DNA from: an uncultured Rikenellaceae bacterium
GTDB lineage: Bacteria; Bacteroidota; Bacteroidia; Bacteroidales; Rikenellaceae
Assembly (NCBI GenBank): GCA_946486375.1
Contig: CAMLTW010000006.1
Coordinates: 1-64,000, forward strand
Direction of reading: 5' to 3'
DNA: 64,000 bases
This document shows, piece after piece, positions 41,733 to 51,185 of the stretch. Position 1 is the stretch's first letter. Each line of letters begins with the position of its first letter. The notes beneath the pieces are model-generated. The model worked only from the letters and a program-made list of their open reading frames with translations, was not told the origin of the DNA and made no database searches. The position numbers and the translations under genes were made by a program.

Positions 41733-43535
41733 ATGAAAAACCTGAAAATGAAAGCGACCGGTGTGCTGGGGGGAATCGTCGGGATGATCCTGACCACCGG
41801 ATGCGTGAATAACCTGCTGGAACAGAATCCCAAGGGGGAATTGTCGAAGGGTATGTTCTGGAAGACGGAAGAGGATGCGGTGTACGCCATCAACGGGGCT
41901 TATGCCAGCATCCGACCGTATTTCAGCTATGAACATTTTATGGACTGCATGACAGACATCGCCTGGGCGCGCAGCGCCGGAACCGCCAGAAACCTGATTA
42001 ACGCTTCCTTCAATCCGGGAAGCAACGGATTCGGAGAATTGTGGAAAGGGTTGTACGGAGGAATCAACCGGGCCAATTACGTCATCGACGGGGTGAACGA
42101 AATGCTTCCCGCCGCCAAGCCCGCGGTCGTGCCGGGGCTGGAACGCGTGCTGGGAGAAGCCCGGTTCCTGCGGGCTTTGTGCTATTTCCGGCTCATCACC
42201 ATGTGGGGGGACGTGCCGTACATCGAAAAGACGGTTTACGACAAGTCGGAAGTGGAACGGCTCTATCGTACGCCCGTTGCCGAAATCAAGGACAAGATTC
42301 TTGCCGATCTGACCTATGCCTACGGAAAGTTGCCTCCCCGGATATCGGCGGAGGAGTCGGGGAGAGCTTCGCGTGTGGCCGCGCTGGCTTTCCGGGGAAA
42401 GGTGCAGTTGTACTGGGCTTCCTGGAACAAGTTCGGCTGGCCCGAACTGGACGGATTCGTTCCCGATCCGGATGCCGCGACGGCGGCCTATACCGCAGCG
42501 GCAGCGGATTTCCGCGAAGTCATTAACGATTACGGATTGAATTTGTTTCGGAACGGAGCGCCCGGCGAGCCCGGAGCGCCCGGAAAATGCGACAAGCTGC
42601 CGAATTACTTTTACCTGTTCACGCCTCAGTTCGAAACGCCCGCGATCAATTCCGAAATCATTTTCGCGTTCGCCTATTCGGGGCCGAACATGGGACAGGG
42701 CAGCAACCTGATGAACGACATCGGAAACCGTTCCACGGAGAACAGCCAGAGCATCCTGTGTCCGACGATGGATCTGGTCAACTGCTATCAACTCGTTTCC
42801 ACCGGGGATTTCGCGCCGGAACTGATTCCCATGAACGGCAACCAGCCGGGGGCGCGGGAAGCCGAAAATTCGGCGGTGAACCCTGCGTCGTATGAAGGCC
42901 GGGATTACCGGTGTCGGGCTACGGTGTTGTGGGATTACGAGGTGATGAACAAACTCGTGTCGCAGAAAAACGACGGCACGGCCACGTGGCTTTACAAGGC
43001 CAGCGCGCCTTACATTCAGGCTTCCGCGATGGAAACCGGTTACGTGCCCCGCAAATGGGTGCGCGACCAGTCGATGGGATGTGCGCGCGGCGATACTCCG
43101 CAGGATTACTACCTGATGCGGCTGGCCGACGTTTTCCTGATGTACGCCGAAGCGACCAATTTCCTTCACGGCCCTCAGCCCGATGCCATCGATCTGGTGA
43201 ACCGGGTGCGGGCGCGCGGCGGACTGCCGGCCCTGGGTTCGGAATGCACGGCCGATGCGGAAGCGTTTTTCAAAGCCATCGAACAGGAGCGCAAGGTGGA
43301 ACTGGTGTTGGAAGGTCAGCGTTATTTCGACATCCGGCGCTGGCGGAAATTCGAAGAAGTCTGGGGGCCTGCGGGCGGTCAGGGTCGGATTATCCGCAAC
43401 ACGTGGGGGGAAGTGCGCCGGACGGATTTCAAGAGTTACGACGATCTGGCGCGCCAGCGGTACTACATCATGCAGATTCCGCAGTCCGAACGCGACCTGA
43501 ATCCGAACCTGACGCAGAATACCCCGTGGTTGTAA
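41733..43535 (+). CDS. susD: SusD-like surface glycan-binding lipoprotein
   Basis: A 600-residue lipoprotein (lipid cysteine 24 in MILTTGC). The N-terminal NLLEQNPKGELSKGMFWKTEEDA, the TPR-like helices with LGEARFLRALCYFRLITMWGDVPY and the C-terminal ERKVELVLEGQRYFDIRRWRKFE are all SusD/RagB hallmarks. It forms the lid on the SusC barrel and binds the incoming glycan at the cell surface. It is co-transcribed with susC. Confidence 0.96.
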   Translation: MKNLKMKATGVLGGIVGMILTTGCVNNLLEQNPKGELSKGMFWKTEEDAVYAINGAYASIRPYFSYEHFMDCMTDIAWARSAGTARNLINASFNPGSNGFGELWKGLYGGINRANYVIDGVNEMLPAAKPAVVPGLERVLGEARFLRALCYFRLITMWGDVPYIEKTVYDKSEVERLYRTPVAEIKDKILADLTYAYGKLPPRISAEESGRASRVAALAFRGKVQLYWASWNKFGWPELDGFVPDPDAATAAYTAAAADFREVINDYGLNLFRNGAPGEPGAPGKCDKLPNYFYLFTPQFETPAINSEIIFAFAYSGPNMGQGSNLMNDIGNRSTENSQSILCPTMDLVNCYQLVSTGDFAPELIPMNGNQPGAREAENSAVNPASYEGRDYRCRATVLWDYEVMNKLVSQKNDGTATWLYKASAPYIQASAMETGYVPRKWVRDQSMGCARGDTPQDYYLMRLADVFLMYAEATNFLHGPQPDAIDLVNRVRARGGLPALGSECTADAEAFFKAIEQERKVELVLEGQRYFDIRRWRKFEEVWGPAGGQGRIIRNTWGEVRRTDFKSYDDLARQRYYIMQIPQSERDLNPNLTQNTPWL

Positions 43536-43566
43536 CCGGAAGAAAAAACATTAAAAACAGAACGTT

Positions 43567-43983
43567 ATGAAAATTTATGGAAACAGCGTACGGGTGATTC
43601 TCCTTTCCCTGCTGGCGCTTGTGTGGTCCGGATGCTCGGAGTATCCGATGGACGACGACGGTCTGCTGATTACCGACCGGGAAGAGTGCGACATGACTTC
43701 TTTCGACCTGCTCGGTTCCGATCACCGGACGGTTTTCGTCAAGGCTCCCGTCATCGACAACGAGGCCCTGACCGTGACCGGAACGGTGAAATACGGCACC
43801 AACCTGGCCAAGCTCAAGCCCCGCTGCGGGCATTCCATCGATGCCCTGATCACGCCGAAAATGGGCGCCTGGACCGATTTTTCCAACCTGGACGCGCCTT
43901 TGAAATACACGGTAGTTTCCGGGAACAGGCAGGTACGAAAAACCTATTCGATCATACTGACCGTTCAGGCCAAACCCCAATAA
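43567..43983 (+). CDS. DUF5018-like surface lipoprotein of the PUL
   Basis: A 138-residue lipoprotein (lipid cysteine 23, followed by SEYPMDDDG, an acidic stretch typical of lipoproteins sent to the cell surface). The rest is one Ig-like domain: MTSFDLLGSDHRT, KYGTNLAKLKPRCGHSIDALITPKMG, PLKYTVVSGNRQVRKTYSIILTV. This matches the DUF5018 type found in SusC/D operons. It may be a spacer or a small glycan-binding module. It lies 31 bases after susD and 9 bases before the next gene. Confidence 0.78.
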   Translation: MKIYGNSVRVILLSLLALVWSGCSEYPMDDDGLLITDREECDMTSFDLLGSDHRTVFVKAPVIDNEALTVTGTVKYGTNLAKLKPRCGHSIDALITPKMGAWTDFSNLDAPLKYTVVSGNRQVRKTYSIILTVQAKPQ

Positions 43984-43992
43984 AAAGCGAAG

Positions 43993-44976
43993 ATGATGAG
44001 AAGCGTATATTATATGTCCATGCTGTTGCTGGCGTTGGGTGCAGCGTGGAGTTCCTGCGAAAAGGACGACGGTCCCAAAGCGCTCCGGAACGATATGATC
44101 AAGAAAACGGACGGCCCCAATCTGGTGGGCAATGAAATCGAATTCGCCTACGTCATGGCCGTTCCGGGTTCCAAACTGGATGCGGCGTATGCGGAGGCGT
44201 CGATCGCCGGAGCCGCCGGAACCGGTTTCGATCCCAACTCCTACCACACTGGCTCCACGGGGCAGGACATCGGGGTTCCGGTCGCCACCGACTGTACGAC
44301 GGAAGGCGGGCGGTCGCAGGCCGTGTTCATCGACACGCTGGCCGCTACGCTGCGTTACCGGTATGTCGTGCCCGAGGAGGCGAGGGGACGTTCCGTTTCC
44401 ATCGTTTTTTCCTGCAAGGCCAAAAACGGCGAAACGGTTTCTTATCGGGTGCCCGATCAGAAAATCGCCCGCATGTATATGCGGAAAGGCATCCGGGTGA
44501 CTTCGGACGACCGGTGCTACATTTCCATCCGGAACATGGCGGCCTACACGCTGGAAGAAGTCCGGTCGCAGGGACTGGCCGGCGAAATCGACCTGATTTA
44601 CCACTATCGGAAGGTGGCGGGAATCGACTACGGACACGTTTTGCTCTCTCCGGGAACGGAGGCGGAATACCTGGAGGGTGCCGTCGTGCCGGAAGGGGCG
44701 ACCCATGTTTCCAAGGTGGAAAAGCAGGTTTACACTTTCGACCGTCATCTGGTGATCGACGCGAAGAACGAGGTTTCGGCGGGCGGATATTCGTTCATCG
44801 ACGACATCGATTTCGAGACTTATAATCCGGGGCCGGCTCTTTCCTTCGTGCTCAACATGGCCAAATGCGAGAGCGTCTGGGTGGTCGGCGCCGACGGAAA
44901 GCACAGGGCTTTCCTGCAGGTGAACAGCGTGACGAACGGCGGAATGACCATCAGCATGAAAAGCTATGCCATGTAA
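43993..44976 (+). CDS. DUF4466-like surface lipoprotein of the PUL
   Basis: A 327-residue lipoprotein (lipid cysteine 22 followed by EKDDG, a surface-export type signal). The sequence from LRNDMIKKTDGPNLVGNEIEFAYVMAVP through a C-terminal FVLNMAKCESVWVVGADGK resembles DUF4466 proteins, which are accessory lipoproteins in Bacteroidetes PULs and probably bind glycan at the cell surface. It is the last gene of the susC operon and is followed by a very strong terminator. Confidence 0.75.
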   Translation: MMRSVYYMSMLLLALGAAWSSCEKDDGPKALRNDMIKKTDGPNLVGNEIEFAYVMAVPGSKLDAAYAEASIAGAAGTGFDPNSYHTGSTGQDIGVPVATDCTTEGGRSQAVFIDTLAATLRYRYVVPEEARGRSVSIVFSCKAKNGETVSYRVPDQKIARMYMRKGIRVTSDDRCYISIRNMAAYTLEEVRSQGLAGEIDLIYHYRKVAGIDYGHVLLSPGTEAEYLEGAVVPEGATHVSKVEKQVYTFDRHLVIDAKNEVSAGGYSFIDDIDFETYNPGPALSFVLNMAKCESVWVVGADGKHRAFLQVNSVTNGGMTISMKSYAM

Positions 44977-45002
44977 CGCCGGTGCTTGATACAGACTCTT
45001 CA

Positions 45003-45042
45003 AAAGAGTGCGGCAAACCGTTTTTCGGTTTGCCGCACTCTT
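45003..45042 (+). terminator. strong terminator at the end of the susC operon
   Basis: AAGAGTGCGGCAAACCG pairs perfectly with CGGTTTGCCGCACTCTT around a short T-rich loop. It may act in both directions and so could also end the rhamnosidase transcript. Confidence 0.88.
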
Positions 45043-45236
45043 GCTTTCTGATGGCCGGAATTGTGAAACGACGGTTCCGTTTCAGGCTTCCGGGATTCTG
45101 CGTCCGGTAACCGGTGCCAAGCGGATGAAGGAAAGTATGGGAGTGGATGGCGACCGGTCTATTGGATGCGACCGCTCCCGATTTTTCCGGAACGTCGGTA
45201 TGGGAGAAAGGCCGGAACGAGGATTCCGGGAGAGGT

Positions 45237-47030
45237 TTACCGGTACGATACCGATCTGTCCTGCTTCCGGACTTCTTCGTCCCATACGATCCGGATGCCT
45301 TTCGGAACCGAAATGCGGGAACGGATTTTGCCGTCTTCTCCTTTCCGGTGTTCCGCCTCGATGATGCCGAAGGGGGTCGGGAACGTCCCTTTGGCCCAAT
45401 CGAGTTTTCCCAGATGGGGGGAAATGCGTACCGTGCGGCAACCCGGTTCGACCGGCGCGATGCCCAGAATGTGTTTGGACAGCCAGGGGGTCGGTCCTGC
45501 CGCCCAGCCGTGGCAGAAGCTGCCGCGGAACCCTTCGTAGCAGTAGGCGCCGCTCCGGGCGTGGAGGTCGAATCCCCCTTCCGGTACGAATTTGTCGATG
45601 CGGGACGCTTTCAGGGCGTCTTCGTAATTCAGGTCTTCCCAGAAGGAAGTCGCGCTCAGATCGAGCATCGCTCCCCAGTAATCGGATATGATTTCCATCG
45701 CTCGTTCGTAATCTCCCGCTGCGGCCATCGCTTCCAGCATGTAATAACCGTAGAACGTGGAGAACCGGCGGGCACCGTCGGCAGCGATTACCTCCCGGCT
45801 CATTGCCTGAGCGTTTTCCAGTCCCGAAAGGGCCAACAGAGCCGCCGCCTGTTTGACGCCTCCGTGGTTCGGAACGTGGCCGGCGAGTTTCCCGGAGGCC
45901 TTTTCGCACTTTGCGGACAGCGCCCGATCTCCGAGCCATGCTCCGATTTGGCTGCCTGCATCGAGGGCCATGCGGGTAAGGGCCTGTAAGCCGGTATGGA
46001 TGATTTCCGGATTTTCGGAGGTGGGCCAGTCCAGGAACCGCTGTCCGGACAGCATTTCCCGGTTTCCGCGGATGTCGGCGAGGATTTGATCGGTCAGGGC
46101 ATGAAGATAATCTCTTTGCTCTGCGAGGTAGGACAGATCGCCCCGGTACAGGTAAAGATCCCGGTGAGAGATGATCCACCAAAGCGAATAGGAACACATG
46201 CCGTTCATCCAGCCCGGCAGCGGCGTATGGTCGCGGCCGAAGTCGAGGGTAGCCCTAAGCACGGGTGCGTCTCCGAATACGGTGTTGACGGTCATCAGTT
46301 CGGGATGCAGGTCGCCCAGCCAGACCAGCCGGTCGCGCTTGATGCCGTCCCAGACGTAGTCCTGCATGTTCAGGTGTACGGTATATGCTCCCGTTTCCCA
46401 GATTCGGTTCAGCCTCGGATCGTTGCACACGAAAGAGCCCAGGTAGGGAATGTCCCGGAATTTGAAAGCGGCCGTGACAGCCGCGAGCGGCAGCACGCAA
46501 TCGGGCTCCGACAGGTCGATCCGGGCGAAGCGGAAACCCGAATTTCCCGTTTCGACGACTCCCAGCCAGGGAACTTCCAGGGTGAAGTCCCGCATGGCGT
46601 GGTCGTTCGTGGCGGTGGAGGTCTGCGTGTCGCTCATGGCTTCGGATACGGATTCTCCCAGCCGGATACGGACGCGCAGGGGTTTTTTACTGTCGCGGAT
46701 GGCCGAGGCGATCCGGATGCCTCCGTGAAGTTCCTTGCCGAAGTCCAGCAGCAGGGAGGCCGTTTCTCCGTTGCGGCTGTCCAGCAGGCAGCACTCCATC
46801 CGGTCGGCGGTCACCTGGGAAGAGCCGGGTTTCAGCAATCGTTCGGTGCCGGAAACGTTCGGCGTATGCCACAGTATCCGCGAGGGCGTCACGTATTTCA
46901 CCGTTCGGTCGTCGTCCGTCCAGCGGCCGGACAAGCCTTCCCGAAGGATGTTTTTAGGTTGGGCGTTGCCTACGGCAAAACCGGCAAAACCTGCTGCCAG
47001 CAGGAGGACGGAAAAGCGGAATTTTTTCAT
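45237..47030 (-). CDS. GH78-family alpha-L-rhamnosidase
   Basis: A 597-residue exported protein (signal peptide MKKFRFSVLLLAAGFAGFAVGNAQ). The (alpha/alpha)6-barrel carries the GH78 motif WDGIKRDRLVWLGDLHPE (about residue 227 on), where the acidic residues correspond to the general acid region of GH78. The later FYGYYMLEAMA and SFCHGWAAGPTPWLSKHILGI are also typical, with a C-terminal Greek-key domain. It removes terminal alpha-L-rhamnose. It is smaller than multi-domain GH78 enzymes and lacks the large N-terminal modules. No promoter was found in the 234 bases upstream, so it is probably co-transcribed with the lyase gene. Confidence 0.88.
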   Translation of the reverse strand: MKKFRFSVLLLAAGFAGFAVGNAQPKNILREGLSGRWTDDDRTVKYVTPSRILWHTPNVSGTERLLKPGSSQVTADRMECCLLDSRNGETASLLLDFGKELHGGIRIASAIRDSKKPLRVRIRLGESVSEAMSDTQTSTATNDHAMRDFTLEVPWLGVVETGNSGFRFARIDLSEPDCVLPLAAVTAAFKFRDIPYLGSFVCNDPRLNRIWETGAYTVHLNMQDYVWDGIKRDRLVWLGDLHPELMTVNTVFGDAPVLRATLDFGRDHTPLPGWMNGMCSYSLWWIISHRDLYLYRGDLSYLAEQRDYLHALTDQILADIRGNREMLSGQRFLDWPTSENPEIIHTGLQALTRMALDAGSQIGAWLGDRALSAKCEKASGKLAGHVPNHGGVKQAAALLALSGLENAQAMSREVIAADGARRFSTFYGYYMLEAMAAAGDYERAMEIISDYWGAMLDLSATSFWEDLNYEDALKASRIDKFVPEGGFDLHARSGAYCYEGFRGSFCHGWAAGPTPWLSKHILGIAPVEPGCRTVRISPHLGKLDWAKGTFPTPFGIIEAEHRKGEDGKIRSRISVPKGIRIVWDEEVRKQDRSVSYR

Positions 47031-47264
47031 GATGAGAATTCGATGGTTCGGTTATGCAGGGGCTTGTACCCGATGTCTTTTTCCGGTACGCCGGTCTTTG
47101 AAACGGATGCGGAAACGCCTGACCGGAAAACTTCTGCAGCGCACGCTTCGGGAAGCCGGCCTTTCGCGTTCTGCGTTTCCTTCACCGGAACCGTACCGCG
47201 GAAACAGGTCCGGTGGGCAGGTTACGGTTCCGATGAAAGAAAAGCGGAGAGGTTGACCGGGGCA

Positions 47265-49229
47265 TTATTCCGTCGCCCGCAGGTCGAGCGTAAGTTCCCC
47301 CGATTTCCGCTCGGTCGCTTTCAGCACGAGCCGGTACAACCGGTCGCCCCAGGCCCGCTGTAGCCGGGAATCGTCGATGGGAATCCGTTCGATGGAAGCG
47401 GCCAGCTGAGCCGGTTTGTAGGAAAGGTGTACGCGGAAATGCGGGCCTTTCAGCTCCAGCAGTCCCGGCCGAACGACGCTGCATTCCAGCGGGGTCAGGA
47501 AATGGAGTTCGGTGGTGCCCGTGATTTCTTTCAGCCGGTAACGGTCGGAAATCCGGATGCCTTTGTCGCGTTCCAGCCGGTAGCTCCGGATCCAGCGTTC
47601 CACGCGGGCTTCCTCCGGATAGGCTCCGGCGATGTCTGCGGAGAAGGAAACGGAGGACGGAGTCGCTTCATACCGCGGATCGGCGGCCCGGAACCTGCCG
47701 CCGGGGGACTGCTGCGTTCCGTTGATCACGGGCAGGTTGTGGTAGGCGGACTGCATGGTCCATATTTTATACCGGTTTCCGGTGAACGTTTCCTTGGTGT
47801 AGGTGCCCACTCCGGCATCTACCAGCACGGGATTTCCATCGTAAAAGACGATGCAGGAACCGACGTCGTTGTGATTGTGCCCTTCGCCGTTGTTTCCTCC
47901 CTTGGCGGCCAGGTAGAAGCCTTCATTTGTTCCGGCCTTATTCCGGGCGACGGCGATCTGCATGTCGGGGAAGTAAAATTCGCCGATCAGCGGTTCGACG
48001 GGCCGGGTTTCGTTCCAGCCTTCGAGTCCGAACAGGTCTTCCATGACCAGCGCCAGCGGGCCCATGACCGGTTGTTGCCCGAAACCCGACCGGTTCAGCA
48101 AAAACGCTCCGAATCCCTGCATCGTTTCGTCGCCGATCCGCTGGCCGTAGCGCCAGATGGTGCCTCCCCGCTGGCCGATGACGGGCGGGGCGTCGGCGAA
48201 GTTGGTGAAGAAATGCCCCTGACTGATGTACACCCGGTAGATGTAACGTCCGATGTCCCGGACAAGGGGACGGTCGAAAAGGTCGATTCCGCCTCCCGTG
48301 GCGCGTGAAAGCAGATTGAGGTAATCGAAAGCCTTGCCGCCCGCCGCGCTCCAGTAGGACGGGCCTTCTTCGCACGCTCCGTCATCGGGATAGACGTTGT
48401 AGAAAAGATCGACCGATGTCATCGTCTTGTATACCGCTTTCGCTTTTTTGACCGGGTCTTTTTCCAGCAGCAGAACGCAGTTCATTACGTTGAAGTTGCA
48501 CCAGGGGTTCCAGTTGTTGGCGATTCCCTTTTTCCATCCGGTGATCCACCAATAGTCGTTGCGGGTGTAAAAGGGTTCCAGTACTTTGGTTCGGAGTTCC
48601 CGTTCCAGCCGGCGCGAGATGACCGGGCTGATCCGGTCGAATTCGTCGTGGAAGAAGTACCACACCCAGGCCAGGTCGGCAGCGACTTCCCCGACCCACA
48701 GGTCGATGATGGGATTGTCGATATCCGGCAGATTCGTGGTCGGATTGCCGTCGCTCGGTCTTTCGTCTTCCCGGTACATGTAGAAATGGGCGGACAATCC
48801 CCAGTAGGTCTGTTCGCAGAACGAAAAAACTCCGTTGATCAGATCGTCGAGAAACCGGCCCTTCCCTTCGGCCAGTTCCGCCATCGTAAGCGTCCGCAGG
48901 GCATTCATCCGTTCGTTTTGCGGGCGTTCCATGATGACGCGGTTGCCGCTCCGGGAAAACTCCAGGTATTCGGTCGCCTTCACCGCCGGCCATTCGTAAC
49001 CGAGGTACTTTTCTCCGTTTCGGACGTATTTTTCCCGGAGGGCCGGTGCGAGCCGGTTCCATCCTTCCCGGTTCCGGTAGGCCGGATAGGGAATCCAGTT
49101 ATGACCTTCGGCCAGTAGCCGGACGAGTTCCTGTTCGGAACAGGAACCGGTCAGGAAGTTGCGTTTTTCCCGGGCGGGAAGAGCGGCCGTCAGCAGCAGG
49201 ACGGCGGTCAGGAGCAGGATTTTCTTCAT
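47265..49229 (-). CDS. heparinase II/III-fold polysaccharide lyase
   Basis: A 654-residue exported protein (signal peptide MKKILLLTAVLLLTAALPA). The N-terminal half is an (alpha/alpha)-toroid (WNPWCNFNVMNCVLLL, DDGACEEGPSYWSAAGGKAFDYL). The C-terminal beta-sandwich contains GEGHNHNDVGSCIVFYDGNPVLVDAG, the signature of the heparinase II/III superfamily (PL12, 15, 17, 21, 33 and others). These enzymes cut at uronic acids by beta-elimination, leaving an unsaturated uronate that GH105 enzymes remove. The exact PL family cannot be told from the sequence alone. The ATG at 49229 directly precedes the signal peptide. The promoter carries a candidate HTCS operator. Confidence 0.87.
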   Translation of the reverse strand: MKKILLLTAVLLLTAALPAREKRNFLTGSCSEQELVRLLAEGHNWIPYPAYRNREGWNRLAPALREKYVRNGEKYLGYEWPAVKATEYLEFSRSGNRVIMERPQNERMNALRTLTMAELAEGKGRFLDDLINGVFSFCEQTYWGLSAHFYMYREDERPSDGNPTTNLPDIDNPIIDLWVGEVAADLAWVWYFFHDEFDRISPVISRRLERELRTKVLEPFYTRNDYWWITGWKKGIANNWNPWCNFNVMNCVLLLEKDPVKKAKAVYKTMTSVDLFYNVYPDDGACEEGPSYWSAAGGKAFDYLNLLSRATGGGIDLFDRPLVRDIGRYIYRVYISQGHFFTNFADAPPVIGQRGGTIWRYGQRIGDETMQGFGAFLLNRSGFGQQPVMGPLALVMEDLFGLEGWNETRPVEPLIGEFYFPDMQIAVARNKAGTNEGFYLAAKGGNNGEGHNHNDVGSCIVFYDGNPVLVDAGVGTYTKETFTGNRYKIWTMQSAYHNLPVINGTQQSPGGRFRAADPRYEATPSSVSFSADIAGAYPEEARVERWIRSYRLERDKGIRISDRYRLKEITGTTELHFLTPLECSVVRPGLLELKGPHFRVHLSYKPAQLAASIERIPIDDSRLQRAWGDRLYRLVLKATERKSGELTLDLRATE

Positions 49230-49364
49230 GGTTCGGGGTTTTATGTTCGTTAAATGCTTTTTCGTTTCCTCCTTGCAGCCGGTCGTTTCCGTTTTCCGAC
49301 GGAACGGGTGTCGGCTAATGTTTCCGCTGTGGGAACCCCGCTTTCTCGTGCGCAGGATTCTGAA

Positions 49365-49372
49365 CAAAATTA
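49365..49372 (-). promoter_or_regulatory. -7 box for the lyase-rhamnosidase operon
   Basis: Reverse-strand TAATTTTG matches TAnnTTTG. The predicted leader is about 130 nt. Confidence 0.6.
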
Positions 49373-49392
49373 GTATTTCCCTCGGGCCGGGA

Positions 49393-49416
49393 CGGGTAAA
49401 ATCGTCCGGAATCTTC
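49393..49416 (-). promoter_or_regulatory. candidate HTCS operator, lyase promoter
   Basis: The reverse strand reads GAAGATTCCGGACGATTTTA from 49416. It matches the susC copy at 17 of 24 positions without gaps. The core starts 39 bp upstream of the -7 box. Confidence 0.55.
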
Positions 49417-49626
49417 ATGCATTTTGGTTGCGGTTCCGAAGTCGGTCGGAAACGGACGGAAGCCCGTTCCGGAAGGTGCCGGAAAGGCCGATTGCCCGTC
49501 TTTTCGGCAGGGACAGAGCGGATTCGGTGAGGCCGGAAGCGGGTTTTTCCCGATCGGCGATTCCGTTTCCGTCCGGCTCCGGGGAAAGGAAAATCCGGAG
49601 CGTGTGAAAGGTTGATCAAAAAGAAT

Positions 49627-49650
49627 GAAAGTCCGGAACGAATTTGTCCA
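49627..49650 (+). promoter_or_regulatory. candidate HTCS operator, GH105 promoter
   Basis: It begins GAAAGTCCGGAACGAATTTG, with core TCCGGAACGAA at 49632-49642, 40 bp upstream of the -7 box, exactly as at susC. Confidence 0.65.
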
Positions 49651-49671
49651 TCCGTGGCTGTGAAGAACGTT

Positions 49672-49679
49672 TACTTTTG
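49672..49679 (+). promoter_or_regulatory. -7 box for the GH105 operon
   Basis: TACTTTTG matches TAnnTTTG. The predicted leader to the ATG at 49776 is about 90 nt. Confidence 0.7.
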
Positions 49680-49775
49680 TTCACGATAGGTTCGGAAGGC
49701 TGTACGGAGGCCGGATGAAAATCGCCTGAGTCTGTTCGGTTTCCGAAGCAAATTCTAATTAAAAACGGATTGAAG

Positions 49776-50996
49776 ATGAACAAACGCATTTGCATGTACG
49801 GATTGTTTCTGGCAACTGTTCCCTGGCAGGCGGCGAGCGGATATTCTTCCGAGATCGATACGGGCGCCATCCGACGGGTGGTCAACGATGCCATCGGGTG
49901 GCAGATCGCTCACATGCCCACGCAGGGACGCGCGGTTTGGAATCCTCCCTACACGGGATGGGCGGACGGCGTATTCATGGGAGCGATAGCCGACTGGGCC
50001 GGTTACGACAACAGCCGGAATTTCAAAGCATGGTACGAGAAAATCGCCGAGCAGAAACGCTGGGAGGTGGGGCATCGATCGCTCAATCCGGCCAACGACG
50101 TGGCCGTCTCCCTGATGTACGGCAAGATATGGCTGGATTCGCCCCGGGAAAAATATACGGTCAAACGGGTGGATCGCTGGGATCACCGGATGGTGCTCGA
50201 CCTGTATGGAGGCTGGAGTCCCCTGATCCCCACCATCGAACGCTTGGACTACCAGATGAAGTATTATCCCCGCACGGAAAACCTCCTTTTCGAAATCCCG
50301 CAGAATCAGGAACGCTGGTCGTGGTGCGACGCGCTGTACATGGCGGCTCCGACCTACGCCCTGTTCTCCAACATTACGGGAAATCCCCGGTACCGGGAAT
50401 TCATGAACCGGGAATTCTGGCTGACCGTGGAAACGCTGTACGACCGGGAAGAAAGGCTGTTTTACCGGGACACCCGCTTTTTCCACAAGCGGGAGCCGAA
50501 CGGGGCCAAGGTGTTTTGGGGACGCGGCAACGGATGGGTGGTGGCCGCCATTGCGCGGGTGCTGAATTTCCTGCCCGAAGACTATCCCGACCGTGACCGC
50601 TATGTCCGTCTGTTCCGGGAAATGATGTCCCGCATCGTTTCGCTTCAGGACGAAAACGGTTACTGGCACACCAGCCTGCTGGATCGCGAAACCTACACCT
50701 CCCCGGAGACGAGCGCGACGGGATTTTTTACGTATGCCCTCTGGTGGGGGATCAACCGGGGAATCCTGAGCGAACGGGAATACCTGCCCGCTGCCGTGAA
50801 AGCCTGGAAGGCGATGGTGGCTGCGGTGCATCCGGACGGAAAGCTGGGGTATGTGCAGCCCATCGGGGATGCGCCCCAGAACATTTCGGCGGACAAAAAC
50901 GAAGTGTACGGTACGGCGGCTCTGGCGCTGGCCGGACTGGAAGCGGCCCGGTATGCGGAAGAACGCATGACGGCCCGGAAGTCCGGCACCCGATAG
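49776..50996 (+). CDS. GH105 unsaturated glucuronyl/galacturonyl hydrolase
   Basis: A 406-residue exported (alpha/alpha)6-barrel with a signal peptide (about 1-21). The motif WSWCDALYMAAP places the catalytic Asp at about D185. VFWGRGNGWV and PETSATGFFTYALWWGI complete the GH105 signature. The enzyme hydrates the double bond of the unsaturated uronic acid left by polysaccharide lyases and releases it. An alternative TTG two codons earlier gives the same protein. Its promoter carries one of the two best copies of the candidate HTCS operator. The BNR_4 gene follows after about 190 bases. Confidence 0.93.
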   Translation: MNKRICMYGLFLATVPWQAASGYSSEIDTGAIRRVVNDAIGWQIAHMPTQGRAVWNPPYTGWADGVFMGAIADWAGYDNSRNFKAWYEKIAEQKRWEVGHRSLNPANDVAVSLMYGKIWLDSPREKYTVKRVDRWDHRMVLDLYGGWSPLIPTIERLDYQMKYYPRTENLLFEIPQNQERWSWCDALYMAAPTYALFSNITGNPRYREFMNREFWLTVETLYDREERLFYRDTRFFHKREPNGAKVFWGRGNGWVVAAIARVLNFLPEDYPDRDRYVRLFREMMSRIVSLQDENGYWHTSLLDRETYTSPETSATGFFTYALWWGINRGILSEREYLPAAVKAWKAMVAAVHPDGKLGYVQPIGDAPQNISADKNEVYGTAALALAGLEAARYAEERMTARKSGTR

Positions 50997-51185
50997 GAAA
51001 GAAGGATCGTGAGAAAAGCGAAAATTCCGGATATGAAAGGGGGCTTTCCCGAAAAAGGAAATTCTGACTTCCGCTGTCGGGAAGGCATCGAGCGGTTTCC
51101 GTGCTTTCCATGAAAGCGGAAAGAGAGAGGGCAGGTGGACTGCGCGATGAACGAAAGGTAAAATCCATTATACTGAATCGAACGG

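Larger units (their letters stand above)
49230..49775. other. divergent regulatory region between the lyase and GH105 operons
   Basis: 546 bases with no gene. It holds two outward promoters (-7 boxes at 49365-49372 minus and 49672-49679 plus), each with a candidate HTCS operator upstream of it. Between them the sequence shows nothing else recognisable. Confidence 0.6.

Noticed and set aside
40269..43169. A 966-residue minus-strand frame across susC and susD
   Set aside because: Shadow of two well-identified plus-strand genes; no motif and no promoter.
47081..47090. TTCCGGTACG upstream of the rhamnosidase gene as a further operator
   Set aside because: It is on the wrong strand for that gene and no -7 box stands at the matching distance.
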